NCBI GenBank assembly: GCA_030612485.1
Contig: JAUWNS010000103.1
Span: forward strand, 1-8,131
Direction of reading: 5' to 3'
DNA: 8,131 bases
Source of the DNA: Candidatus Bipolaricaulota bacterium
GTDB taxonomy: Bacteria > Bipolaricaulota > Bipolaricaulia > UBA7950 > UBA9294
Positions 1-5,719 of this stretch are shown piece by piece. The notes under the pieces are model-generated. The model saw only the letters and a list, made by a program, of their open reading frames with translations, did not search any database and was not told the origin of the DNA. A program made the translations under genes and the position numbers. Position 1 is the first letter of the stretch; every line of letters begins with the position of its first letter.

Positions 1-20
1 GGGGTATTCCGCCAATTTCA

Positions 21-40
21 TTTTGACCTGAAGGTCAAAA
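21..40. repeat. Perfect 20-bp dyad (9-bp arms)
   Basis: TTTTGACCT, then GA, then AGGTCAAAA: the two 9-base arms are perfect reverse complements separated by two bases. A 2-nt spacer is too tight for a normal hairpin loop, so a protein-binding dyad is as likely as an RNA structure. No gene start lies close downstream and no T-tract follows it. It may belong to a gene left of the window or to the repeat patchwork that starts here. Confidence 0.5.
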
Positions 41-58
41 CCGGGATTTCATTATTTC

Positions 59-124
59 ACCTCACCCCGACCCTCTCCTATCAAGGAGAGGGGTATAAGG
101 AAACCCTGTGGCAAGACCACAGGG
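59..124. repeat. Paired hairpin intergenic repeat
   Basis: Two strong inverted repeats lie back to back. The first has 9-bp arms (CCCTCTCCT at 71-79, AGGAGAGGG at 84-92) around a 4-nt loop. The second has perfect 8-bp arms (CCCTGTGG at 104-111, CCACAGGG at 117-124) around CAAGA. The lead-in CCTCACCCCGACCCTCTCC resembles a type of intergenic repeat seen in many environmental genomes, whose spurious translations read like LTPTLS..GEG. No T-run follows either stem, so these are not classic intrinsic terminators. The repeat abuts the DUF2164-like fragment and seems to have replaced its 5' end. Confidence 0.6.
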
Positions 125-250
125 AATCTCAAGTTGAAGGAAGCGGAAGAGCGACTGATCACCTCGATCAAGCGGTTCTTCGCCGAGACCATGAAAGAGG
201 AGATCGGCAAGAAGAAGATGAAGAGGTTCCTTGTCGTTTCGAGTGGGTAG
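125..250 (+). pseudogene. Fragment of a DUF2164-like gene, truncated at both ends
   Basis: A frame ending in TAG at 248-250 reads LKLKEAEERLITSIKRFFAE and then TMKEEIG (about 128-208). From memory this matches the first half of DUF2164 proteins, small (~80 aa) proteins of unknown function with a pattern like L..S..eR...I.SIqrfFeEe.dEEIGdLKA. After EEIG the expected LKA..LLLDFFL..IGP..YN segment is missing. The frame instead reads KKKMKRF and runs into VVSSG-stop, which lies inside the left end of the fold-back element at 231. Upstream the frame is open from 32 but passes through the hairpin repeats and has no ATG. The only nearby start is TTG at 134, with at best a weak ribosome site. I read it as a remnant caught between two repeats; a very short expressed peptide is the less likely alternative. 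Confidence 0.5.
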
Positions 251-654
251 TGACTTCTAATTTCGGTTCGCACGGGACGGATGCCGGTTGCAAAGCAAGA
301 CCGAAGAGAATTCACCACGAAGAGCACGAAGGACACGAAGAATGGCACTCGGTTCAAGTGCACATCTGCAATCGGTCGAGTGCAAAAGCGGAAAAAGATA
401 GTCGTGAGTCTAAATGAAGCCCATAGTCCAAAGCTCAACGTGGCAGACAAGCTGCTCACGCTACAAAAGAACAGGCTTTTGGGTAGCGTCGGGAGCTTGC
501 CATGCATGGCTTGCCTCCGACGTTGCGCTTGTCCTCTGACCCCTTCGTGCGCTTCGTGTCCGTCGTGGGGAAATGAGTCCCTTACACAATTCTGTACCTC
601 TGCGAGAGTCTGGGCGCTTCACCTTTCTCTTTAGTTACCCACTCGAAACGACAA
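231..654. repeat. MITE-like fold-back element with 19-bp inverted ends
   Basis: Bases 231-249 (TTGTCGTTTCGAGTGGGTA) and 636-654 are exact reverse complements, 386 bases apart. Inside them a second inverted pair, 311-342 and 541-572, matches at about 24 of 32 positions; it is built on the repeated unit CACGAAG, a motif common in intergenic repeats of environmental bacteria. A third palindrome lies at 487-522. No convincing protein is encoded: the frames crossing it translate to low-complexity HHEEHEGHEE or FTTKSTKDTK strings. I found no target-site duplication beside the ends and no transposase. A non-autonomous mobile element is one reading; an accumulation of nested intergenic repeats is the other. 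Confidence 0.5.
487..522. repeat. Palindrome with a 12-bp perfect core
   Basis: The core GCCATGCATGGC (499-510) is a perfect palindrome. It is flanked by outer arms CGTCGG (487-492) and CCGACG (517-522). As RNA it could form a long interrupted hairpin. It sits inside the fold-back element, with no ribosome site or T-tract beside it. Confidence 0.5.
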
Positions 655-684
655 AGAGCAGTTTGCCTGTTGAGTGTATGCTCC

Positions 685-714
685 TTGCGTTCAATCGTTC
701 CTGCCCGGTATAGT
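685..714 (+). promoter_or_regulatory. Candidate promoter for the tRNA nucleotidyltransferase gene
   Basis: TTGCGT (685-690) and TATAGT (709-714) are separated by 18 bases; the -10 matches consensus at five of six positions, the -35 at three. Transcription would start near 721, only a few bases before the ATG at 725. The message would therefore be leaderless or nearly so, which agrees with the absence of any Shine-Dalgarno sequence before this ATG. Confidence 0.45.
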
Positions 715-724
715 CGGGCTTGTC

Positions 725-2218
725 ATGAACACGACCTACCGGATCGATACTCGCGCGCTCTTCTCGCTTCACCCGTACGCCCGGGTGATCCTCGATCGAT
801 TGAACGCTGCCGGGTACGAGGCGGTTCTCATCGGCGGTGTCGTGCGCGATGGGGTGCGCTCGCTCCTCGATCCGTCGCTTACCTTCTCCCCACAGGATGT
901 CGATATTGCGACCTCGGCTCTCCCCGACGCGATCCGGCGTCTCTTTCGCGATCGTCCGGTCGTGGGGGGGGGGGAGGAGTTTGGGGTGTTGGTTATCGTC
1001 GCCCCGGACGGGCACGAGTACGAGGTGGCGACCTTCCGCGTGGAGGGAGAGTACGACGGCCGCTGGCCGGGTAAGGTCAAGTTGATCCGTGACCTCGAGG
1101 AGGATCTCCGGCGGCGTGACCTGACGATCAACGGTCTTGCCGCCACGGTCGATGGGGAGGTGATCGATCTCGTCGGTGGTGTCGAGGATCTGAATTCCAA
1201 GAGGATCCGTGCGATTGGCGACCCCAGGGTTCGCTTCGCAGAGGACTACTTACGGATGCTGCGGGCGGTCCGCTTCGCGTGCCAGATCCACGGGATGATC
1301 GATCCCGAGACGGCCCGGGCGATAGAGGAGAATGCGGAGAGAATCTCCTCCATCTCCTGGGAGCGAATCCGCGATGAGATCTTGCGCATCCTGCATACTG
1401 ATCAAGGGGCGCACGGCCTCACTCTCCTTGATTCCTACGGTCTTTTGCGGTTCATCCTTCCCGAGGTGGTGGCGACGAAGGGTGTTCCGCAGCCGGAGGA
1501 GTATCACCCCGAGGGGGATGTCTTCGTGCATACGATCGCCGCGGTGCGGGTCGCCGACTGGTTCATCCGCGATCCGTTGGTGAAGCTTGCCGTCCTCCTG
1601 CACGATATTGGAAAACCCTATGCCCTCGAACGGAGCGGGGGGGTGAATATGGGGGGGCACGAGGCGGTTGGGGCGCGGATGGCGAGGAAGATCGGCATTC
1701 GCCTCCGCTTGAGCCGCCATGAGACCGCGCGGTTGGTCTTTCTCGTCAAGAATCACATGCGAATAGCCGATCTTCCTAAGATGGGGCGGGGGAAGCAGGT
1801 GCGTTTCGTGAGCGAAGGAGTGAATCCCGAGGGAACAAGCCCTGAGGGGGAAAACCTTGCGGGTGATACCCCTGCGGGCCGGTCTCTGCGCGAGCACTAT
1901 CCTCTCTTCTTCGATCTATTGGGAGTCCTTGTTGCTGACTGCGAGGCGTGTGCGCACCGCTCTTCCGGTTGGGTTCCTATCTTGCAGGAGACCCTGCGCG
2001 TGGTCGATCACATAGATCGGGTCGGCAGCCTGAATAAAGCTCGTGAGCTGATCGATGGGCACGCCCTCCTTGCGATGGGAATTGAGCCAGGCCCTCGATT
2101 GGGAAGGATTCTCGAGGTGGTACACGATCGCATCCTCGCCGGGGAGATCACGACTCACGATCAGGCGCTCGCGGCAGCGCGCACGCTTCTCGACGAGCAG
2201 GATCGGGAGGGGAATTAG
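725..2218 (+). CDS. cca: tRNA nucleotidyltransferase / poly(A) polymerase family (class II, HD domain)
   Basis: A 497-residue protein of the class II nucleotidyltransferase family (PcnB/Cca, COG0617), which adds or repairs the CCA 3' end of tRNA from CTP and ATP without a nucleic-acid template. The catalytic head shows GG at 37-38, VRD at 40-42 and the metal-binding pair D58/D60 in PQDVDIAT. RRRDLTIN (129-136) is the ribose and base recognition motif, and EDYLRMLRAVRF (173-184) is the conserved neck helix. An HD phosphohydrolase-type domain follows, with H269, H293-D294, GH at 311-312 and NH at 343-344. Residues about 366-387 form an odd Pro/Glu/Gly-rich insertion. I chose ATG 725 because the extra residues from GTG 674 look non-coding and a promoter-like -10 lies inside them. 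CCA, CC-only, A-only and poly(A) activities cannot be told apart here. The next gene begins 96 bases later and I see no terminator between them. Confidence 0.9.
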   Translation: MNTTYRIDTRALFSLHPYARVILDRLNAAGYEAVLIGGVVRDGVRSLLDPSLTFSPQDVDIATSALPDAIRRLFRDRPVVGGGEEFGVLVIVAPDGHEYEVATFRVEGEYDGRWPGKVKLIRDLEEDLRRRDLTINGLAATVDGEVIDLVGGVEDLNSKRIRAIGDPRVRFAEDYLRMLRAVRFACQIHGMIDPETARAIEENAERISSISWERIRDEILRILHTDQGAHGLTLLDSYGLLRFILPEVVATKGVPQPEEYHPEGDVFVHTIAAVRVADWFIRDPLVKLAVLLHDIGKPYALERSGGVNMGGHEAVGARMARKIGIRLRLSRHETARLVFLVKNHMRIADLPKMGRGKQVRFVSEGVNPEGTSPEGENLAGDTPAGRSLREHYPLFFDLLGVLVADCEACAHRSSGWVPILQETLRVVDHIDRVGSLNKARELIDGHALLAMGIEPGPRLGRILEVVHDRILAGEITTHDQALAAARTLLDEQDREGN

Positions 2219-2271
2219 TACCACGCTCGATGGGACAAACGCGCTGGGGGGAAGGGCACACTTTTGTTAGT

Positions 2272-2304
2272 CTCTCTCTGCCAATCCATGATGAAAGGAG
2301 AGAG
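2272..2304 (+). promoter_or_regulatory. Possible stem masking the ribosome site of the HerA-like gene
   Basis: CTCTCTCT at 2272-2279 can pair with GGAGAGAG at 2297-2304 across a 17-nt loop, giving seven Watson-Crick pairs and one G-U pair. The 3' arm is the only purine-rich Shine-Dalgarno-like sequence before the ATG at 2315, so the fold would cover it. Purine-rich runs match pyrimidine runs easily by chance, so this remains a suggestion. Confidence 0.3.
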
Positions 2305-2314
2305 TAAAAACTCG

Positions 2315-3889
2315 ATGGGAACGCTACTTAACATCAGCGACGACCTCAATCTCGATCTAGAGGAGATCATTGGTCAGTGTATCGGGATTCTTGGCATCCG
2401 CGGGTCGGGGAAGTCGAACACGGCCGGCGTCATCTTCGAAGAGCTTCTGCGAAACAACTACCCGCTGACGATTGTCGATATCGACGGTGAGTACTTTGGA
2501 TTGAAGGAGCGCTACGAGGTGCTGGTCGTCGGACACGGCGAGGGGGTTGAGATCGAGGTCGATGCTGATTGTGCGGAGGAGATCGCGCAGATCAGCATGG
2601 AGAAGAACATTCCGGTTGTCCTTGACCTCTCCGGGTTCCTTTCCGAGGAACGGACCGAGTTTCTCAAGGAATACCTGACTGCACTGTGGGACCTGGCGGG
2701 GAAACTCCGCCGCCCGTACATCGTCGGGATCGAGGAGGCGCATGAGTTCATTCCCCAGGGGGTGAAGACCGAGCTGAAGGAGCTGATCGCGCGCTTGGCC
2801 TTGCGTGGTCGTAAACGTGGACTGGGAACGATCATCATCTCCCAGCGCAGCGCCAAGGTTGAGAAGGACGTCCTCAGTCAAGCTGGGATGCTCCTCCTGC
2901 ACCGGGTTGTTCACGAGGTTGATATGCGTGTCTACACCGAGCTCCTCCCGTGGCGCAAGAGCGAAACCAAGGAGATAATCACCTCGCTCGGGACGGGTGA
3001 ATGTGTTTACATCAACGGTGATACAGTCCTTCCCATCTACGTGCGGGAGCGGGAGACGTTCCACGCCGGGTTCACCCCATCGCTTGATGTAGTCGTTACT
3101 CCCGAGCTTAAGCAGGTGAGCCAGGCGATCATCGAGGCGATCGAGCACGCTAAGGCTGGCAAGGGGAAGAAATCGCGGATCGAGGAGTTGGAGGAACACC
3201 TGGAACGGCTAGAGGGTGCGATCGTGAAGAAGGATGAGACGATCGCCAAGTTGGAGGAGGTCGCCCGCACCCTTGGCTACATCAAGGTAGAGGTCCCTTC
3301 GCCCTCTCTTCCTGAGGTGCAGAATATTTCGAAGGCAATCGTCCACTCAGTCGAGGGGGAAGCCGTCGTTGGAGGTAGTCATTCGACGCGGAGAGAGCCC
3401 TCCTCCTCCTTTGTCGCTCGGGAACCCCTCTCTGTAGATCCCGTGGTGAGAAGCGAGGATACCGGTGGTGGGGTGATCGATATCGAGGGGGCGGTGGGGA
3501 CGACTCCCGATGGCCTTCCCCCGGCAGTCTGGCGGCATATCGATCGACTCCTCTCCCGGGTCTCCAAGCGGGACTTTCTCCACCGGCGCGTCCTTTCTTT
3601 TGTGATTGGGCACGCTCCGATCTCTCATTCTGTCGATCAGATTGCGGCGTGGACCGACTGCGCGTGCGGGGTGATCGAGGACGATCCTCCGCGGGAGTTC
3701 CTCGACATGGGCCTTCTGGTGCGTGAGCGCCGTACCGATGGCCTCCACTACCGGAGTAATCTTAAGGCGTTCGTGATGCGTGAGTTTGGGATCTACCAGC
3801 CGGACATTGGAGAAGGAGAACTCCATCAAATTACCCAACATCTCCGCATTCATCTTGCCGGGCTTGAAGTGAGCGAAGTAGTGTCTTGA
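2315..3889 (+). CDS. HerA-like (DUF87) hexameric-type ATPase with C-terminal coiled coil
   Basis: A 524-residue P-loop NTPase of the HerA/FtsK superfamily; these generally form hexameric rings that move along or process DNA. Visible motifs are Walker A GIRGSGKS (27-34), DIDGEY (55-60), Walker B with acidic pair IVGIEEAH (136-143), the HerA-type RGRKRGLG stretch (164-171), and the sensor-like SQR (176-178). The ATPase core ends near residue 250. A charged, heptad-like stretch at about 286-320 predicts a coiled coil, followed by a Ser/Gly-rich linker (about 330-400) and a C-terminal region (about 405-490) with likely winged-helix character. The start at ATG 2315 places the short N-terminal strand segment normally before the P-loop; GGAGAGAG lies about 10 bases upstream, though TTG 2264 and ATG 2288/2291 are in frame. 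No NurA nuclease is adjacent. Its role could be DNA repair or end processing, or an uncharacterised DUF87 function. Confidence 0.8.
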   Translation: MGTLLNISDDLNLDLEEIIGQCIGILGIRGSGKSNTAGVIFEELLRNNYPLTIVDIDGEYFGLKERYEVLVVGHGEGVEIEVDADCAEEIAQISMEKNIPVVLDLSGFLSEERTEFLKEYLTALWDLAGKLRRPYIVGIEEAHEFIPQGVKTELKELIARLALRGRKRGLGTIIISQRSAKVEKDVLSQAGMLLLHRVVHEVDMRVYTELLPWRKSETKEIITSLGTGECVYINGDTVLPIYVRERETFHAGFTPSLDVVVTPELKQVSQAIIEAIEHAKAGKGKKSRIEELEEHLERLEGAIVKKDETIAKLEEVARTLGYIKVEVPSPSLPEVQNISKAIVHSVEGEAVVGGSHSTRREPSSSFVAREPLSVDPVVRSEDTGGGVIDIEGAVGTTPDGLPPAVWRHIDRLLSRVSKRDFLHRRVLSFVIGHAPISHSVDQIAAWTDCACGVIEDDPPREFLDMGLLVRERRTDGLHYRSNLKAFVMREFGIYQPDIGEGELHQITQHLRIHLAGLEVSEVVS

Positions 3890-3903
3890 ACTGCTTTTCC
3901 GGC

Positions 3904-3922
3904 AGCGAGATGCAGTCTCGCT
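3904..3922. other. 7-bp stem-loop between the HerA-like gene and hpf
   Basis: AGCGAGA (3904-3910) and TCTCGCT (3916-3922) are perfect complements around the loop TGCAG. The stem ends four bases before the -35 box of the hpf promoter. A seven-T run exists at 3938-3944, but it begins 15 bases past the stem, too far for a standard intrinsic terminator. It could weakly end the upstream transcript or act as a binding site beside the promoter. Confidence 0.4.
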
Positions 3923-3925
3923 ACA

Positions 3926-3954
3926 TTGACTACCCCCTTTTTTTCGGGTACAAT
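3926..3954 (+). promoter_or_regulatory. Strong sigma70-like promoter of hpf
   Basis: TTGACT (3926-3931), a 17-base spacer and TACAAT (3949-3954) match the housekeeping sigma consensus at five of six positions in each box, with ideal spacing. Transcription should begin around 3961, giving a 5' leader of about 16 bases that holds the ribosome site AAAGGAGG (3965-3972), four bases before the ATG. The spacer contains TACCC (3931-3935) and GGGTA (3946-3950) as inverted halves around a seven-T run, overlapping both boxes. That dyad could be an operator, or just a feature of the T-rich spacer. Confidence 0.75.
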
Positions 3955-3976
3955 ATGTCGTGACAAAGGAGGGGGC

Positions 3977-4501
3977 ATGAAGGTAAAGATCGTTGAGCGG
4001 CACATGGTTCCGAGTGCGGCGTTGCGGGCTTACGTGGTGGAGAGAGCTAACGGGTTGGAACGCTACTTCGACCGCATCATCAGTATCGACAGTACCCTGT
4101 CAGTCGAGAAAGAGCGGCAGATCGCCGATTTCCACGCGCACTTGACTAACCGCAAGGTAATCGCGGCACGCGAGGAATCCTCCGATATGTACGCTTCGAT
4201 CGATAAAGCGATCGATCGTCTGAAACGGCAAATCGTGAAGTACAAGGACCACCTCAACGACCACGGATCAACGGCGGTTTCTGCAATCAATTCTCCTGGG
4301 ATAGATACGAACCTTGATCATCGCGAGATTGTTCGCACGAACACCTACTTCCGAAAGCCGATGAGCCCGGAGGAAGCAGCGTTACAGCTTGATGCCCTGG
4401 AGAAGGATTTTCTTGTGTTCATCAATGTTGAATCAGATCAGGTAAGCATCATCTACCATCGTCGGGATAGGGACTACGGACTGATCGAACCGAGGCGGTG
4501 A
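3977..4501 (+). CDS. hpf: Ribosome hibernation promoting factor, long form
   Basis: A 174-residue protein of the long HPF family (RaiA/YfiA-like N-domain plus dimerising C-domain). In known members the N-domain binds in the 30S decoding and mRNA channel and blocks translation, while the C-domain pairs two ribosomes into inactive 100S dimers in stationary phase or stress. Residues 1-95 form the N-domain, with the basic helix IDKAIDRLKRQIVKYKDHL near 75-93. A linker of about 20 residues follows. Residues 117-173 form the C-domain, with IVRTNTYFRKPMSPEEAALQ and the hallmark end DRDYGLIEP. Length is usual for the long form. The ATG at 3977 is fixed by an almost perfect ribosome site; the upstream in-frame TTG at 3926 is the promoter's own -35 box. 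The stop at 4499-4501 is 30 bases before the next gene, so the two are probably co-transcribed. Confidence 0.95.
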   Translation: MKVKIVERHMVPSAALRAYVVERANGLERYFDRIISIDSTLSVEKERQIADFHAHLTNRKVIAAREESSDMYASIDKAIDRLKRQIVKYKDHLNDHGSTAVSAINSPGIDTNLDHREIVRTNTYFRKPMSPEEAALQLDALEKDFLVFINVESDQVSIIYHRRDRDYGLIEPRR

Positions 4502-4531
4502 TGTTCCTGTAATGATCGATAAGGACAAGGT

Positions 4532-5596
4532 GTGGTAACGGCATTATGTTTGTTTTCTGGAAGCCTGGCCAGCCGGGTTGCTGCCCGGTTGGTCGAACGT
4601 TCCCCTGGGGTCGATAAGGTTGCACTCTTTCACTTTCGCTCCCCCTTCTTCGAGGAGTGCGATAGACTACGAGAGCTGGTGAAGGAAGAATGGCCAGGGG
4701 TGAGCTTCCGTACCCAGTCGCTGAAGAAGGACTACCGCCGCTTGGCCAACATCCCTGCTGGACATCACTTTTCCCTTACTCGTAGCTGCCTGAGCTGTCG
4801 CACCCTTATGCTCTCCCGCGCTATTCGCTATATGGAACGGATCAAGGCGGACTTCCTTGTGACCGGAGAGATCCTCGACAGGCACGGCCTCTCTGATGTG
4901 GAGATGGAGAGGATCACGGAGGATTTGGGGGTTGGGGGGTTGGTCTTGCGTCCCCTCTCAGCGCAGGCGCTTCCACCGAGTCACCCGGAGATCGAGGGGT
5001 GGATCGATAGAGATTCCTTGTTTGGACTGCATGAGGAGAATCGGGATCAGCTCGTGGATCTTGCGCGGGAACTCGGCCTCGACGTTGAGGGTCAGGCGGA
5101 CTCGCCGACCCGTTGCAAGTTGGCCATCCCTGGGTTTGGGGAGCGGCTGGAAAACCTGTTTGAGGAGGAGGGGTTCACCTTGAACGCGGTCAAGTTGCTG
5201 GAATTCGGTGTCTACTATAAATACCCACCCGATGTGAAGATCGTCCTTGCCCTTGACGAGAAAGAGAAACGGGCGTTGCAGACATTCTTCTTGCCTCAGG
5301 ATCTGCGGGTCTACATTCCCACTCACCAAGGGCCGCTGGCGCTGGTGCGAACCGACTGGGAAAGAAAATCACCCGCTCAAGTGGAGGAGATCATCGCTCT
5401 TGCCGCACGCATCACGGTGACTCACAGTGATGCCTCCAGTATGAAGAGTATGCCTGTTAAATACCGGTTTGAGAACGAGAATGAGACCTCCATCGTAAAG
5501 ATTCTACCGTTCTCTTCTATTGCTGAGATTGAGCAGCACTGCTTTGCCTGTGATATCTCGTCTCCTTTACGTGAAAATAAGATCCCTCTTCCTTGA
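4532..5596 (+). CDS. Divergent PP-loop ATPase (ThiI/MnmA-like) with NFACT-R domain
   Basis: A 354-residue protein resembling the group of PP-loop (adenine nucleotide alpha-hydrolase-like) proteins annotated as tRNA thiolation enzymes that carry a C-terminal NFACT-R RNA-binding domain. Relatives would adenylate an RNA base and transfer sulfur through cysteines; the exact substrate is not settled here. The P-loop region reads LFSGSLAS (7-14) where the family usually has SGGxDS. Conserved landmarks follow: GHHF (77-80), CLSC with C86 and C89, VTGEILDR (110-117), LVLRPLSAQALPP (137-149), GWIDRDSL (156-163) and C195 in the usual GGC position. Residues about 220-330 match NFACT-R (GPLALVR at 267-273). 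GTG 4532 is supported by AAGGAC at 4521-4526 and by its distance to the P-loop. It lies 30 bases after hpf with no promoter between. The altered PP-loop leaves activity in doubt. Confidence 0.75.
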   Translation: MVTALCLFSGSLASRVAARLVERSPGVDKVALFHFRSPFFEECDRLRELVKEEWPGVSFRTQSLKKDYRRLANIPAGHHFSLTRSCLSCRTLMLSRAIRYMERIKADFLVTGEILDRHGLSDVEMERITEDLGVGGLVLRPLSAQALPPSHPEIEGWIDRDSLFGLHEENRDQLVDLARELGLDVEGQADSPTRCKLAIPGFGERLENLFEEEGFTLNAVKLLEFGVYYKYPPDVKIVLALDEKEKRALQTFFLPQDLRVYIPTHQGPLALVRTDWERKSPAQVEEIIALAARITVTHSDASSMKSMPVKYRFENENETSIVKILPFSSIAEIEQHCFACDISSPLRENKIPLP

Positions 5597-5620
5597 AAAA
5601 TACTCCCTCTTCGGTATACT
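5593..5620 (+). promoter_or_regulatory. Promoter for the FmdB-type gene
   Basis: TTGAAA (5593-5598) and TATACT (5615-5620) are 16 bases apart, each close to the housekeeping consensus. The -35 overlaps the stop codon of the preceding PP-loop gene. Transcription near 5627 would leave a leader of about 93 bases before the ATG at 5720; I see no strong fold or recognisable riboswitch in that leader. Confidence 0.65.
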
Positions 5621-5719
5621 TTCTTTTTCGAGCCCAATTCGTTGATTACGGATGGGGAACGAAGAAGAAGAGAGCTTAACGCAAAATCGAGAGACCCCAA
5701 GAAGGGAAAAGGGGTGGGT

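Noticed and set aside
311..342. CACGAAG repeats considered as a CRISPR-like or iteron array
   Set aside because: Only about three degenerate units occur, immediately adjacent, with no spacers of constant length and no cas or rep gene nearby.
1..417. Frame open from the window edge to TGA at 415-417, possibly the end of an upstream gene
   Set aside because: Its translation passes through LTPTLSYQGEG and HHEEHEGHEE, typical of translated intergenic repeats; nothing in it looks like a protein domain.
52..507. 151-codon open frame on the minus strand
   Set aside because: It runs through the hairpin repeats and the fold-back element; its ends translate the common intergenic repeat (LSLIGEGRGEVK) and CACGAAG units (FFVSFVLFVVNS). 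No domain is recognisable.
281..634. 117-codon open frame on the plus strand
   Set aside because: It consists of translated repeat sequence (FTTKSTKDTK) and a Cys-rich tail derived from the complementary copy, lies wholly inside the fold-back element, and has no ribosome site.
674..724. Longer start (GTG 674) for the tRNA nucleotidyltransferase
   Set aside because: The extra 17 residues look unrelated to the family, there is no ribosome site, and a -10-like box lies within them.
1250..1897. 215-codon minus-strand frame opposite the nucleotidyltransferase gene
   Set aside because: A shadow of a GC-biased coding strand; no domain, and the opposite strand is a clear conserved protein.
2357..3199. 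280-codon minus-strand frame opposite the HerA-like gene
   Set aside because: The opposite strand carries Walker A, Walker B and other HerA motifs; this frame is a codon-bias shadow.
3347..4003. 218-codon minus-strand frame across the end of the HerA-like gene and the hpf promoter
   Set aside because: It crosses a strong promoter and two conserved plus-strand regions and shows no recognisable domain.
5642..5719. TTG start adding 26 residues to the FmdB protein
   Set aside because: The family signature MPFYRYQC begins at ATG 5720; the extension is basic, low in complexity and unlike the family.
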